NCBI GenBank assembly: GCA_020683205.1
Contig: CP085689.1
Location: 1,736,001-1,800,000, forward strand
Reading direction: 5' to 3'
Source: Lentisphaerae bacterium WC36
GTDB taxonomy: Bacteria > Verrucomicrobiota > Lentisphaeria > Victivallales > SZUA-371
DNA length: 64,000 nucleotides
Positions 50,657 through 60,576 of the stretch are shown piece by piece (position 1 is the stretch's first letter; the number at the start of each line of letters is the position of its first letter). The notes under the pieces were generated by a model. It was not told the DNA's origin, made no database searches, and worked only from the letters and a program-made list of their open reading frames with translations. Position numbers and translations under genes: made by a program.

Positions 50657-51577
50657 ATGTTAAAAAAATATTCTTTTGAAATAATTTTAAGTGCATTTTT
50701 AGTTATCATTATTAGTTGTGTGATAAAGTATTGGATTCCTTTGAAGTCTTTTGTAGGCATCAATAAAGAAATTCTGACCATTTTAAGTGGAATTTTAACT
50801 GCGTTGTTTACAGCTTTGCTTTCAATTCTTTATACTAACTGGCGTTTATACAAAAATGAGATACAGAAAAAGGAAAGAGAATATGATGAATTTGCTTCTA
50901 TTTGTAATGCATACACCAATGAAATTATTAGTTTTTTAAAAAGATTTTTAAAAAGATATGGGAAAATACACGAGTCCAATATTTTTGAAAATTTTAATTC
51001 TGATGACCAATCAATTATGCTAATTGAAAATTATAAAAATAAGTTAAGTCATTTAGATTACGTACGAATTAATAATCTTTCACCAGCTAGTTTTGAAAAT
51101 TATGAAGTTGGTTTAGAATATTTAAAATATTTAAATAAGAATATCGAAAATGCTAAACAAAAATTAAAAAATGAAAATAATTCAAAAGAAAATAAAAATA
51201 TCTACGATTATAAAGAGATTTATACTTCTGAATTTATGAATGTAGTACTTTGTATGGTAAATGCTTTACTTGAATTACAGTGTGACGCTAATAAAAAGGG
51301 TATAAAAATTGATATTAACTCAAAGGCATTTACTATTATACCATTAGAAATTCATGAATTGCTTGATGATTGCGAATACTTTGGTAAATATCAAAAAGAT
51401 TTTGATATTGCTGCAGATAACCTTACTTTAAGTATCGGTTGCGGTTGTTTATCAAAAGCTATGAGATTAGAAAACGGCTATAATGATTTGTTAAGTGGTA
51501 CTGAAAAAGTACATAGGGAAATGCATCAAACAGGGGGAAATTTTAAATACCCTAGTTTTTTTAATGAAAGAAATTAA
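50657..51577 (+). CDS. Hypothetical two-span membrane protein
   Basis: 306 aa, AGGTGAA upstream. Two transmembrane helices (~residues 8-27 and 37-62) are followed by a ~240-residue soluble helical part with coiled-coil character (WRLYKNEIQKKEREYDEFA) and an unassigned C-terminal region. No family recognised. It lies between the VWA gene and umuD; membrane-anchored helical proteins of this build are frequent in defence and stress loci, but this is only context. Confidence 0.5.
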   Translation: MLKKYSFEIILSAFLVIIISCVIKYWIPLKSFVGINKEILTILSGILTALFTALLSILYTNWRLYKNEIQKKEREYDEFASICNAYTNEIISFLKRFLKRYGKIHESNIFENFNSDDQSIMLIENYKNKLSHLDYVRINNLSPASFENYEVGLEYLKYLNKNIENAKQKLKNENNSKENKNIYDYKEIYTSEFMNVVLCMVNALLELQCDANKKGIKIDINSKAFTIIPLEIHELLDDCEYFGKYQKDFDIAADNLTLSIGCGCLSKAMRLENGYNDLLSGTEKVHREMHQTGGNFKYPSFFNERN

Positions 51578-51600
51578 TATTAACTCGAAACGTGACTTAT

Positions 51601-52011
51601 ATGCACAACAAAGATAAAAAATCAAAAAAGCCTGCGATTGCTGGAGAAATTATTGCGGGATTTCCGAGTCCTGCTGAACAATATTTGGAATCACCTCTCG
51701 ATTTAAATGAATTATTGGTCAAGCACCCTGCGGCGACATATTATGTACGAGTTGCTGGTGATTCGATGATTAATGCAGGAATTCAGCAAGGCGATATTTT
51801 GGTTGTTGACCGAAGTTTGCAACCTCAAGATGGTTCGGTAGTAATTGCGGCTATTGACAATGAATTCACCGTTAAATATTTACGCACTGATGGCGAAAAC
51901 GTTCGTTTAGAGGCGGCAAACGAAAACTTTAAGCCAATAGTATTTAAGTCAGGAATGGAATTAAAACTTTTTGGCGTAGTGACTTCTGTCATCCACCAGT
52001 TTGTGAAGTAG
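51601..52011 (+). CDS. umuD: UmuD-type SOS mutagenesis protein
   Basis: 136 aa from the ATG at 51601 (a GTG three codons upstream is possible; neither has a strong ribosome binding site). IAGFPSPAEQYLESPLDLNELLVKHPAATYYVRVAGDSMINAGI has the self-cleavage site (AG in IIAGFPSP) and the catalytic Ser (GDSM). EFTVKYLR has the catalytic Lys. After RecA-stimulated cleavage it would join UmuC to form a translesion polymerase. No canonical LexA box is visible upstream. Confidence 0.9.
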   Translation: MHNKDKKSKKPAIAGEIIAGFPSPAEQYLESPLDLNELLVKHPAATYYVRVAGDSMINAGIQQGDILVVDRSLQPQDGSVVIAAIDNEFTVKYLRTDGENVRLEAANENFKPIVFKSGMELKLFGVVTSVIHQFVK

Positions 52012-52039
52012 AGATTAAAGAAAGTTGAAGGAGAAAATT

Positions 52040-52762
52040 ATGATAAAAAAACATAAAGTTTTATTGAGGTTGATAATATTTGCCGTATTGTCAGTGGGGA
52101 TTTTTTCGTTTTATTTAATGAAAGAATATCGTGCATATAAAGAACAAGAAAGACTCACAACCCAATTTTCTTTTTCAGAATACAACCAATTTTTTATCGA
52201 TGGAAGTTATAGATTTGATAAAAATAAAATGTTGATAACACGAGTGATACTACATTTTCAATCTCAATATTACGATGAAAAAGAAAATAAAGTAAAATCC
52301 ATGAAATTTCCTCCTAATAGTGTCGAGGTTAACATAGGAGGGAAGTTTTATAAATTATCAGATCTCAATTTGAGGAAAATCAAATCCTTAAACAAGTTCT
52401 ATGTGGTTAACTATGATACAGGCAATAAATTTACTGCATCCATGACAAATAAAAAGAGAAAAAGAGGAGATGCTGATTCAAGCTTTGGAATAGATGGCTT
52501 AATTTGTGTTACATTCAAAAAAGATAAAGTAGTGAGCCTAAGAATTGAGCGTGTGTTGGATAACAACGATTTTATTTCAGAAATAAAAATTGATAACAAA
52601 GTAATTCATTTACCTTTAACATTAAAAGAATTAAAAGAAAAGTTACCGTGGATCAAATATTCTGTAAAAAGTACAAATACTCCAAAAACATCTTTATCAA
52701 AAATGTTTCTATTTTTTGATAAACTTTTAGGAAAAGAATTAAAACCATGTACTGATTTATAG
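52040..52762 (+). CDS. Membrane-anchored protein, paralogue 1
   Basis: 240 aa from the ATG at 52040 (AAGGAG upstream). One N-terminal transmembrane helix (~residues 10-28), then a periplasmic or external beta-rich domain (SVEVNIGGKFYKLSDLNLRKIKSL, SEIKIDNKVIHLPLTLKELKEKLPWIKYS). The next gene encodes a related protein with the same layout. No family recognised. The pair separates umuD from umuC. Confidence 0.6.
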   Translation: MIKKHKVLLRLIIFAVLSVGIFSFYLMKEYRAYKEQERLTTQFSFSEYNQFFIDGSYRFDKNKMLITRVILHFQSQYYDEKENKVKSMKFPPNSVEVNIGGKFYKLSDLNLRKIKSLNKFYVVNYDTGNKFTASMTNKKRKRGDADSSFGIDGLICVTFKKDKVVSLRIERVLDNNDFISEIKIDNKVIHLPLTLKELKEKLPWIKYSVKSTNTPKTSLSKMFLFFDKLLGKELKPCTDL

Positions 52763-52784
52763 GTAAAAAATAGCGGAGAAATTT

Positions 52785-53465
52785 ATGAAAAATAAGAAAA
52801 ATAAAGTTTTGAAAAGAATAATAATTTTGCTTTCGGTAGTAGTTTTTTTAGTATTAGGTAGTTACATTGCTTATTGTTTATATGAACGATATGAATCAAA
52901 TTATACCTATAAATATTGCGAACAAATTTGGTTTAATGGTTATTATCAGCAGAATTTAAAACTTAAATTTAATTATTTAAGAATGGATTTTAAAGATGAA
53001 TATTATGATTATGAGAAATCTGAATTGGTTAAAGCAAAATATAAAAGAAAAGATGTTGCAATTAACATTAAAGGAAAATTTTATAATATTGCAGATTTAA
53101 CACTTGATAGGTTAAATGAACTTATTAAGCAGAAAAAAATTAAAGAACTTTATGGAAAAACATTAAGATATATTAATGGAAAATTAGATACAAATAGTGT
53201 TGTTAAAACATATATTGTTAAAGATAAAGATTTTATATATGGAAGTATTACATTAGAATATAAAAATGGCAAAGTACACCAGATTGAAATTTCTGCAGGT
53301 GGAAAAGACAATAAATTTATTCCTGAAATTAAATTTAAGAATCAAATTCTAAAAATGCCAACATCTTTACAAAAAATTGAGGAATTTATGCCAGAAATAA
53401 AATACTATAGTAGAAGTTATACTTCATTTAACGAACGGTTACGCCGATGGTTTTTTAAGCCATAA
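52785..53465 (+). CDS. Membrane-anchored protein, paralogue 2
   Basis: 226 aa, GGAGAA upstream. Same plan as the preceding protein: N-terminal membrane helix (~11-33), then DVAINIKGKFYNIADLTLDRLNEL and PEIKFKNQILKMPTSLQKIEEFMPEIKYYS. Shared positions (NIxGKFYxxxDLxL, EIKxxNxxxxxPxxLxxxxxxxPxIKYxS) show tandem duplication and divergence. Lower G+C than umuC, which suggests separate origin. Confidence 0.6.
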   Translation: MKNKKNKVLKRIIILLSVVVFLVLGSYIAYCLYERYESNYTYKYCEQIWFNGYYQQNLKLKFNYLRMDFKDEYYDYEKSELVKAKYKRKDVAINIKGKFYNIADLTLDRLNELIKQKKIKELYGKTLRYINGKLDTNSVVKTYIVKDKDFIYGSITLEYKNGKVHQIEISAGGKDNKFIPEIKFKNQILKMPTSLQKIEEFMPEIKYYSRSYTSFNERLRRWFFKP

Positions 53466-53480
53466 TATTGTGGAAAATAA

Positions 53481-54761
53481 ATGTACGCCTTGATTGATTG
53501 TAATAATTTTTATGTTTCATGTGAACGCATTTTTGACCTTTCGTTAGAGAACAAGCCAGTGGCGATTCTCTCAAATAACGATGGGTGTGTGATTTCGCGC
53601 TCAAATGAATTAAAGGCGCTTAACGTCAAAATGGGGACGCCATTTTTTCAATTGAAACCGTTGATTAAGAAGCATGGCATTGAATGTCGTTCGAGTAATT
53701 ATGAACTTTATGGTGATATTTCTCAACGCGTCATGAATGTGTTAAATCAATTCACTCCTGAGGTTGAACCGTATTCAATAGATGAAGCTTTTGTGCGCAT
53801 AAAATTACCTGAAAATCAGAGTTATTTTGAATATGGCGTGAAAATTCGTCAAACGATTTTGCAATGGGTTGGCGTGCCTGTTGGAGTTGGTTTCGCTTCT
53901 ACTAAAACGTTGGCAAAAATCGCTAATCATATCGCTAAAAAGAGAGCTGACGGTGTATTTGTGATGCCAGGGAATTCAATGCAAATTCTTAATGATTTAG
54001 GTGTCGAAGAAGTGTGGGGAATTGGACGACGAATTGCAAAACGGCTTCATGCGATTGGCATTTATAAAGCTGGAAATTTCGCATCTCAAGAGCAAAGTCT
54101 CTTAAAGAAAAAATTTAATGTTATGGTCGCACGGACTGCGTTGGAATTGAATGGCATTAATGCCGTTCCAGTTGAAGATGTGACTGCATTGCCACAAAGC
54201 ATAAGTTGTTCACGTTCGTTTGGATCGCCCGTTTTTGAGCTTAAACATCTACAAGAAGCGGTTTCAGATTATGCGAGCAAAGCCGCCGTCAAATTGCGTG
54301 AATCGAAGCAGTTAGCGGCTGGGGCTCAAGTTTATATTCAGTATTATCCCGAATACAATCCAATTTATCGTGAAGGCGGATTTCGAGGAGCAACAGTGCG
54401 TTTTGAACAGCCAACGGCAGCCACTGGAACAATTTTAAATTCATTATTAAATGCATTGCCAAAATTATTTATCAAAGGGCGACGTTACAAAAAAGCTGGA
54501 GTAGTATTTTTTGAATTAAGTTCAACAGAAAACGTTCAAGAACAATTATTCAACTTCAATGTAAACTCAAATACAGTAGCAAATTCTGAAAACGAAAAGC
54601 AAACCGAACTCTACAAAACACTTGATGAAATCAATAAAAAATTCGGTTCAAATACCATCTTTAACCTCTCAAGCGGCATCGAAAAGCCATGGAAAATGAA
54701 ACGAGACCATTTATCAAAACGCTATACCACAAATTGGAACCAATTAATGACTGTAAAATAA
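53481..54761 (+). CDS. umuC: UmuC-type DNA polymerase V subunit
   Basis: 426 aa, full length for UmuC. ALIDCNNFYVSCERIF has the first catalytic Asp, SNNDGCVISRSNELKALNV the fingers motif, and YSIDEAFVRI the DE pair of Y-family polymerases. GVGFASTKTLAKIANHIAKK and WGIGRRIAKRLHAIGI (helix-hairpin-helix) follow. It carries out translesion synthesis with cleaved UmuD. It lies 1.5 kb from umuD, an uncommon separation. A convergent HEPN gene ends 31 bp downstream. Confidence 0.95.
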   Translation: MYALIDCNNFYVSCERIFDLSLENKPVAILSNNDGCVISRSNELKALNVKMGTPFFQLKPLIKKHGIECRSSNYELYGDISQRVMNVLNQFTPEVEPYSIDEAFVRIKLPENQSYFEYGVKIRQTILQWVGVPVGVGFASTKTLAKIANHIAKKRADGVFVMPGNSMQILNDLGVEEVWGIGRRIAKRLHAIGIYKAGNFASQEQSLLKKKFNVMVARTALELNGINAVPVEDVTALPQSISCSRSFGSPVFELKHLQEAVSDYASKAAVKLRESKQLAAGAQVYIQYYPEYNPIYREGGFRGATVRFEQPTAATGTILNSLLNALPKLFIKGRRYKKAGVVFFELSSTENVQEQLFNFNVNSNTVANSENEKQTELYKTLDEINKKFGSNTIFNLSSGIEKPWKMKRDHLSKRYTTNWNQLMTVK

Positions 54762-54791
54762 TAAATATTTGAATAAATATAAAATAATTTC

Positions 54792-56654
54792 TTATTGTGG
54801 ACTATATATTTTTACTGCTCTTGCTTCGTTCCAAAAATTACAGAATAATAATTTAAGGCAAAGCCACCAAAAGTATATAGCTGGATTTGAATTGCAATTT
54901 CCTAATTCAGCCAATCCATGTGCTATTTCATTCCTGAAATTTGGTCCAAAAGAGCTGCATAATAGAGCTTCAAATTCAAATTTTAAATTTTTACCAAATA
55001 TCTTTTCTACAGCAGGTTCTTTTATTAATGAACTTAGCCCTTTTTCATTTTCTATGCCAATTTCGTCTATAGTCGTTGTAATTATGTCTGCTTCATTTAA
55101 ATGATATCTCACCATATTCTCAATTTGGGGACATAATATATGAAGAGCTGTGATGTAATCATAGTTATAACCAGCATAAAGTCCTTTTGCGAACATCATA
55201 GCTCGACCTGGAGGAACTATTGATGAATTTTTTGCTAATTCAAGAAAAAATTCTTCACGATAGTTTTGTTCTAAATGTAAGGTTTCAAGAGCTGGAAAAA
55301 TATAGCCATTTATAGCAAAAAAGATATGAATTTTATGATTTCTTATCATAACTTCTTTAATTTTATCATTATTATCTATTAATTCTTCACTTAAATTAAT
55401 GCCATCTGTTTTTGCTACAACTCGTCCATTTTTAGAATGTGTGGAGCCTATCATATTAATCAAAGGGTAATCTTTGATTTGTTTCTTAGCATCATCAAAA
55501 GATTTTTCATAGTTTGATATATTTACTATATTTATAAAAGTTAATATTGCTTCTAGGGCGTTAAGTCCCGAAATTATTTTTCTAACATCTTCGACATAAT
55601 TGGTAAAATCAATAGGATCCGATTTAAAAGTTCCCATTTGTTCATGGCTTCTGTTACCAGCTTCAGTCATTACTAAATTAATTTCTTGTAATCGCTGATT
55701 AACATTATATTGTTCTCGATATGTCGCTGGTATTCGTCGGTATGTTTGAATTGCTTTTTCATAAATTGATGCTGATGACATAAAATCTTTATTTTTACCA
55801 CTAATTCTAGATTCAGCATCTTTTACATGGCATTCAGCCAAAGCTACAATAGTTGCAATTTTGCTTACTTTATCTTCTAAATAATCATAATAACTTATTA
55901 TTTTATTTAAACAACGAATAGCATCATAAAAATCTTGTTCTTCTTCGAGCTGTTTTACTATTTTTTCTAATTTATTTATAAAAATTAAATAATCATTTTC
56001 AACATATTCAAGTTTTCTAATTAAATCAAAAACTCTTATGGAAACATTTAAATGCTCTGAACTAATACCTTTATCACAGAGTTGCTTGAAAAAAGATTTT
56101 AATTTAGCTTTTAAAATCTCTTTTTGAGTTTTAGCCCCATCTCCTAGTTGAAGAGCTAAAATAGTAGCACGTTCCCAATAATCATGATGGCGCTGCCACT
56201 TTTCTTTACACATAGGAAATTCCGAATATGCTTCAATTGCTGTAAGTGCACATTTATAATACCCTTTTTTAAGTGTACTCCAAACAATATCAGCAATTCT
56301 AGCTTTAAGGTATACATCATCAATATAATCTAAGCATTGTGCTAAGAATTCAAGGTCATGTATTTCAAAATCGTCGGGAATCAAGGTTCTTAAATCTCTA
56401 TCTCTAAATTGAGGTTTAAATGGATTAGTTTTATCAGCAACATCAAAATGATTATAACATGAAACATTAAGTAAGAAATATAACTTGCTATAATGTAAGT
56501 TCCCTTGCTCATGGTTTTTAACAGCTTTGTTTTGAAATTGTTTAGAAAACAAATAGTAAACTCTTTTTTCATTTTCTAATTCAACTACAAAATCTTCTTT
56601 TTGAAAATCTGAAACTGATAATTTTAATTTACGATTATATTGTAATTGTGACAT
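54792..56654 (-). CDS. HEPN-like (DUF4209-type) protein
   Basis: About 620 aa; the ATG at 56654 has AGGGG at proper spacing, the one at 56663 does not. The long helical body (residues ~1-450) looks like helical repeats. The C-terminal part GRAMMFAKGLYAGYNYDYITALHILCPQIENMVRYHL ... FGPNFRNEIAHGLAEL resembles the DUF4209/HEPN class. RNEIAH is the Rx4H motif of HEPN RNases. It may be an RNA-targeting effector. Direct neighbours are an Mrr nuclease and a type I restriction operon, so defence is the likely context. Confidence 0.6.
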   Translation of the reverse strand: MSQLQYNRKLKLSVSDFQKEDFVVELENEKRVYYLFSKQFQNKAVKNHEQGNLHYSKLYFLLNVSCYNHFDVADKTNPFKPQFRDRDLRTLIPDDFEIHDLEFLAQCLDYIDDVYLKARIADIVWSTLKKGYYKCALTAIEAYSEFPMCKEKWQRHHDYWERATILALQLGDGAKTQKEILKAKLKSFFKQLCDKGISSEHLNVSIRVFDLIRKLEYVENDYLIFINKLEKIVKQLEEEQDFYDAIRCLNKIISYYDYLEDKVSKIATIVALAECHVKDAESRISGKNKDFMSSASIYEKAIQTYRRIPATYREQYNVNQRLQEINLVMTEAGNRSHEQMGTFKSDPIDFTNYVEDVRKIISGLNALEAILTFINIVNISNYEKSFDDAKKQIKDYPLINMIGSTHSKNGRVVAKTDGINLSEELIDNNDKIKEVMIRNHKIHIFFAINGYIFPALETLHLEQNYREEFFLELAKNSSIVPPGRAMMFAKGLYAGYNYDYITALHILCPQIENMVRYHLNEADIITTTIDEIGIENEKGLSSLIKEPAVEKIFGKNLKFEFEALLCSSFGPNFRNEIAHGLAELGNCNSNPAIYFWWLCLKLLFCNFWNEARAVKIYSPQ

Positions 56655-56679
56655 TTTAATCATCCCCTACGGTATTTTA

Positions 56680-57591
56680 TTAATCGTTACTCCCTAAAAA
56701 ATAAATAGGCTGTAAAGGAAGCATATTTTTTTCTTCATCAGTTAACTTGTGATAGTAATTTTGCCACAAATTAATAAAACTAGCAAAGTCAATCAATTCT
56801 ATATGTGTATGAGAGGTTCTCGCTTCAGTTTTAGCAGCACTACTGAAGCGTCCCGAAGTTACAAATAAACCAACATCGCCATCCTTACTTAATACTCCAA
56901 GTAAACTTCTAATTTCTGCAACGCTAATTGACGCTTCAGGTTTATGTTTAACTTGAACTTTAATTCTTGGAGGTTTTACACCTAGTGGATCCTGATAAGC
57001 AATAACATCAATGCCTCCATCTTTTCCCTTTGGAGAAACAAAGGGAGTGTAGTACCCCATGCCACGCAACAGTGCAGCCACTAAGTCTTGAAATTCATAT
57101 GGATTCATGCTGCAAACAAAATCTTTTAAACCTTCAATGGCTTGACCTTGTAATTGATCAAGGTTTATTTTTTGCATTCTGTGATCATCATCAACACAAT
57201 CATCATCATTGTTTACTTTTATTTCATTCTGATTTCGTTTTGCTTCCCATTCACGGTATTTTGCTGTTGCTTCGTCTAAAAGGTCAGCTGGCGATTTTTT
57301 TAAAGCTTTTTCTCCTTCAGTAGTTAAAATCCAAAGACCTTTTTCTTTTTTCATAAAACCTGCTTTTACACAATCGATAGTAAAAAAATGTAATATAGAC
57401 TGCCATCTTATATTATTAGTTTTTTCATAGCGTTGATTTTCCCACTCATTAAAATGTACACGTTTTTGGATTAGTTGAACAACTTCTCGCCCTGGCAATT
57501 CACCATCATTTTTCTTAAGAATTGTTAACGCTTCATAAATGACTTTTGATGCTAATTCTCTAGACCTTGATTGTTTTCTATTTTTTATCAT
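56680..57591 (-). CDS. mrr: Mrr-type restriction endonuclease
   Basis: 303 aa, GAGG upstream. Residues ~8-95 form the Mrr N-terminal winged helix (ASKVIYEALTILKKNDGELPGREVVQLI, GLWILTTEGEKAL). The catalytic domain (residues ~165-290) has FQDLVAALLRGMGYYTPFVSPKGKDGGIDVIAY and KVQVKHKPEASISVAEIRSLLGVL, the D...QxK version of PD-(D/E)XK. Type IV enzymes of this family cut modified DNA. It ends 25 bp before the HEPN gene, on the same strand, so they may form one operon. Confidence 0.85.
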   Translation of the reverse strand: MIKNRKQSRSRELASKVIYEALTILKKNDGELPGREVVQLIQKRVHFNEWENQRYEKTNNIRWQSILHFFTIDCVKAGFMKKEKGLWILTTEGEKALKKSPADLLDEATAKYREWEAKRNQNEIKVNNDDDCVDDDHRMQKINLDQLQGQAIEGLKDFVCSMNPYEFQDLVAALLRGMGYYTPFVSPKGKDGGIDVIAYQDPLGVKPPRIKVQVKHKPEASISVAEIRSLLGVLSKDGDVGLFVTSGRFSSAAKTEARTSHTHIELIDFASFINLWQNYYHKLTDEEKNMLPLQPIYFLGSND

Positions 57592-57792
57592 ATTTCAACC
57601 TCATACTTAGAACTACGTAACAAACATAACCATTTTAAATGTAATATTAATTTCATTAATTGCAAAAAGAGAATGCTATAAAAATTCTATAATATTATAT
57701 TTTTTGTTTGCAATGATATTCCTTTAAAGTTATATTTTTTAGTTAATTATTAAAATGAAAAGATTTTTACCTTCCAAGGGAGTTTTATATAT

Positions 57793-59361
57793 ATGACAAT
57801 TGCAGAACAAAGAAATGAATTACAACGTGCAATTTGGAGAATTGCTGATGATGTCCGCGGAGCGGTTGACGGCTGGGACTTTAAGCAATATGTTTTAGGG
57901 GCTTTGTTTTACCGTTTTATTAGTGAAAATTTTAAAAATTATATTGAAGCTGGCGATGAGAGTGTTAAGTACGCAAGGCTTTCAAATAACGTCATAACCC
58001 CAGAAATTAAAATAGATGCTATAAAAACAAAAGGGTATTTTATTTACCCTAATCAGTTGTTTGAAAATATTGTAGCTAATGCTGATGATAATGAAAACTT
58101 AAATACAGAGCTTGCTGAAATTTTTTCTGAAATTGAAAATTCTGCTAATGGATATCCATCTGAAAAAGATATTAAAGGGTTATTTGCGGATTTTGATACA
58201 AGAAGTAATCGCCTAGGAAGCACAGTAAAAGATAAAAATGAAAGATTAGCCGTAGTTTTAAAGGGAGTTGCAAAGTTAGATTTTGGTTCTTTTGAAGATA
58301 ATCAAATTGACCTGTTCGGTGATGCTTATGAGTTTTTAATTTCAAATTATGCTGCTAACGCTGGTAAATCTGGTGGAGAGTTTTTCACACCTCAGCACGT
58401 TTCTAAATTAATTGCTCAATTAGCAATGTATAAACAAACTTCAGTAAATAAAATTTATGACCCAGCTGCTGGTTCTGGATCGTTGTTGTTGCAGTCAAAG
58501 AAACATTTTGATTCACATATTATTGAAGATGGGTTCTTTGGTCAAGAGATTAACCATACTACCTACAACTTGGCAAGAATGAATATGTTCTTGCATAATA
58601 TTAACTATGATAAGTTTAATATAGCTCTAGGAAATACACTGACAGACCCTAAATTTGGAGATGATAAACCTTTTGATGCGATTGTATCCAATCCTCCTTA
58701 TTCGATTAAATGGGTTGGGAAAGACGATCCAACGTTAATTAATGACGATCGTTTTGCTCCTGCTGGAGTGTTAGCTCCTAAGTCTAAAGCTGACTTTGCG
58801 TTTGTGCTTCATGCATTAAGTTATTTGTCAGCAAAAGGGCGAGCGGCGATTGTCTGTTTCCCTGGAATTTTTTACCGTGGTGGAGCAGAACAGAAAATTC
58901 GTAAATATTTAATTGACAACAATTTTGTCGAAACAGTTATTTCTTTAGCTCCTAATTTATTCTTTGGTACGTCAATAGCAGTTAATATTATAGTTTTATC
59001 AAAGCATAAAATTGACACTAAGACGCAATTTATTGATGCTAGTGGGGACAATTTTTTCAAGAAAGAAACGAATAATAACGTATTGACGGATAATGATGAT
59101 GAACAAAATCCAGGGCATATTCAGCAAATAATAAAGCTTTTCGATGAAAAAGCAGATGTAAAACATATTGCCCAATGTGTTGAATATGATACTATTGTTG
59201 AAAATGATTATAATTTATCGGTTAGCTCTTATGTGGAGCCAGAAGATACTCGTGAAAAAATTGATATTAAAGAATTAAATGCTGAAATTAAAACTACGGT
59301 CAAAAAGATTACTAAATTACGCCGTGACATTGATAAAATTGTTGCGGAGATTGAAGGATAA
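57793..59361 (+). CDS. hsdM: Type I restriction-modification methyltransferase subunit
   Basis: 522 aa, full length. [16 protein letters not shown] (N-terminal boundary of the catalytic domain), [15 protein letters not shown] (SAM binding) and [13 protein letters not shown] (catalytic NPPY) identify an N6-adenine methyltransferase of the HsdM family. With HsdS it forms the modification enzyme that protects host DNA. GGGAG upstream; the specificity gene follows after 5 bp. Confidence 0.97.
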   Translation: MTIAEQRNELQRAIWRIADDVRGAVDGWDFKQYVLGALFYRFISENFKNYIEAGDESVKYARLSNNVITPEIKIDAIKTKGYFIYPNQLFENIVANADDNENLNTELAEIFSEIENSANGYPSEKDIKGLFADFDTRSNRLGSTVKDKNERLAVVLKGVAKLDFGSFEDNQIDLFGDAYEFLISNYAANAGKSGGEFFTPQHVSKLIAQLAMYKQTSVNKIYDPAAGSGSLLLQSKKHFDSHIIEDGFFGQEINHTTYNLARMNMFLHNINYDKFNIALGNTLTDPKFGDDKPFDAIVSNPPYSIKWVGKDDPTLINDDRFAPAGVLAPKSKADFAFVLHALSYLSAKGRAAIVCFPGIFYRGGAEQKIRKYLIDNNFVETVISLAPNLFFGTSIAVNIIVLSKHKIDTKTQFIDASGDNFFKKETNNNVLTDNDDEQNPGHIQQIIKLFDEKADVKHIAQCVEYDTIVENDYNLSVSSYVEPEDTREKIDIKELNAEIKTTVKKITKLRRDIDKIVAEIEG

Positions 59362-59366
59362 GCAGT

Positions 59367-60575
59367 ATGAGTTATTTAGAAAAATTGCTTGACGGCATAA
59401 AAGTCGAATGGAAACCGTTAGGGGAAGTGGCAGAAGTTGGAACTGGTAGATCAAACCGTAAAGATGAAGTACAAAATGGTTCTTACCCGTTTTATGTACG
59501 TTCAAAAAATATTTTAAAATCTAATGAATATCAATTTGATGAAACTGCAATAATTATTCCTGGAGAAGGAGGAATTGGAGATATTTTTCATTACGTTCAG
59601 GGAAAATATGCTCTACATCAAAGAGCTTACAGAATTTATATTAATATAGAAAATATGAGTACAAAGTTTTTATATCATTTTATGAGAAGCTGTTTCAAAA
59701 AATATATTTTGTCAAGAAGTGTTGGAGCCACGTCAATATCAATCAGAAAGCCAATGTTACAGAAATTTTTAGTTCCGATTCCTTGTCCTGATGATGTTGA
59801 AAAATCTTTAGAAATTCAAGGGGAGATTGTGCGAATATTGGACGCGTTTACAGAGCTTACAGCAGAGCTTACAGCAGAGCTTACAGCAGAGCTTACAGCT
59901 CGTAAAAAGCAATACAATTATTACCGTGATAAATTATTAACTTTCGACGGAAACCAAGCCGAATGGAAACCGTTGGGGAAAATTGGAAAATTTACATACG
60001 GGTATGCCGCAAAAGCTAAAGATTCTGGAAATGCTAGGTTTGTCAGAATATCAGATATTAATGGAAATGGAGTTTTACAGGTTAACGGAGCAAAATACGT
60101 TGATATTTCAAAAGAAAATGAAAAATATGTTTTACAAAAAAATGATTTATTAATGGCTCGTACTGGAGCAACTTATGGAAAAACTATGATTTTTAATGAA
60201 GATTACCCTGCTATTTATGCTGGCTTTTTAATTAAACTATCTTTTGATAAAAATATTATTAACCCAAAATATTATTGGCACTTTGCTCAAAGTATTTACT
60301 TTTGGCAACAAGCTAAGAACTTAGTAGCTGGTGGAGGACAACCTCAATTTAACGCAAATTCATTAAGAAGAGTAATCATTCCAATTCCTTTTGCCGATGA
60401 CCCTGAAAAATCTTTAAAAGAACAAGAGCGGATTGTGGCAATTTTAGATAAATTTGATGCGTTGACTAATTCAATTACAGAAGGTTTACCACAAGAGATT
60501 GAATTACGCCAAAAACAATATGAATATTACCGAGATTTACTATTGAATTTCTCAAAAGAAGAAGTAGAGGTTTAG
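59367..60575 (+). CDS. hsdS: Type I restriction specificity subunit
   Basis: 402 aa. Two target-recognition domains (residues ~10-155 and ~195-375) begin with similar words ([25 protein letters not shown]) and end with similar helices ([31 protein letters not shown]). Between them lies the TAEL repeat spacer (residues ~162-178), as in EcoR124I. That makes it type IC-like. Repeat number sets the distance between the two DNA half sites. It ends 1 bp before the next gene. Confidence 0.95.
   Translation: MSYLEKLLDGIKVEWKPLGEVAEVGTGRSNRKDEVQNGSYPFYVRSKNILKSNEYQFDETAIIIPGEGGIGDIFHYVQGKYALHQRAYRIYINIENMSTKFLYHFMRSCFKKYILSRSVGATSISIRKPMLQKFLVPIPCPDDVEKSLEIQGEIVRILDAFTELTAELTAELTAELTARKKQYNYYRDKLLTFDGNQAEWKPLGKIGKFTYGYAAKAKDSGNARFVRISDINGNGVLQVNGAKYVDISKENEKYVLQKNDLLMARTGATYGKTMIFNEDYPAIYAGFLIKLSFDKNIINPKYYWHFAQSIYFWQQAKNLVAGGGQPQFNANSLRRVIIPIPFADDPEKSLKEQERIVAILDKFDALTNSITEGLPQEIELRQKQYEYYRDLLLNFSKEEVEV
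59853..59900 (+). repeat. 12-bp repeats in hsdS (TAEL units)
   Basis: Four tandem copies of GAGCTTACAGCA (the last one ends in T), encoding ELTA units. Change in copy number keeps the frame and would lengthen or shorten the spacer of the recognition sequence, as known for EcoR124I and EcoR124II. Confidence 0.95.
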
Positions 60576-60576
60576 T

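Noticed and set aside
51578-51600. LexA box upstream of umuD
   Set aside because: No CTGT...ACAG palindrome is present in the short gap or in the 120 bp before the preceding gene.
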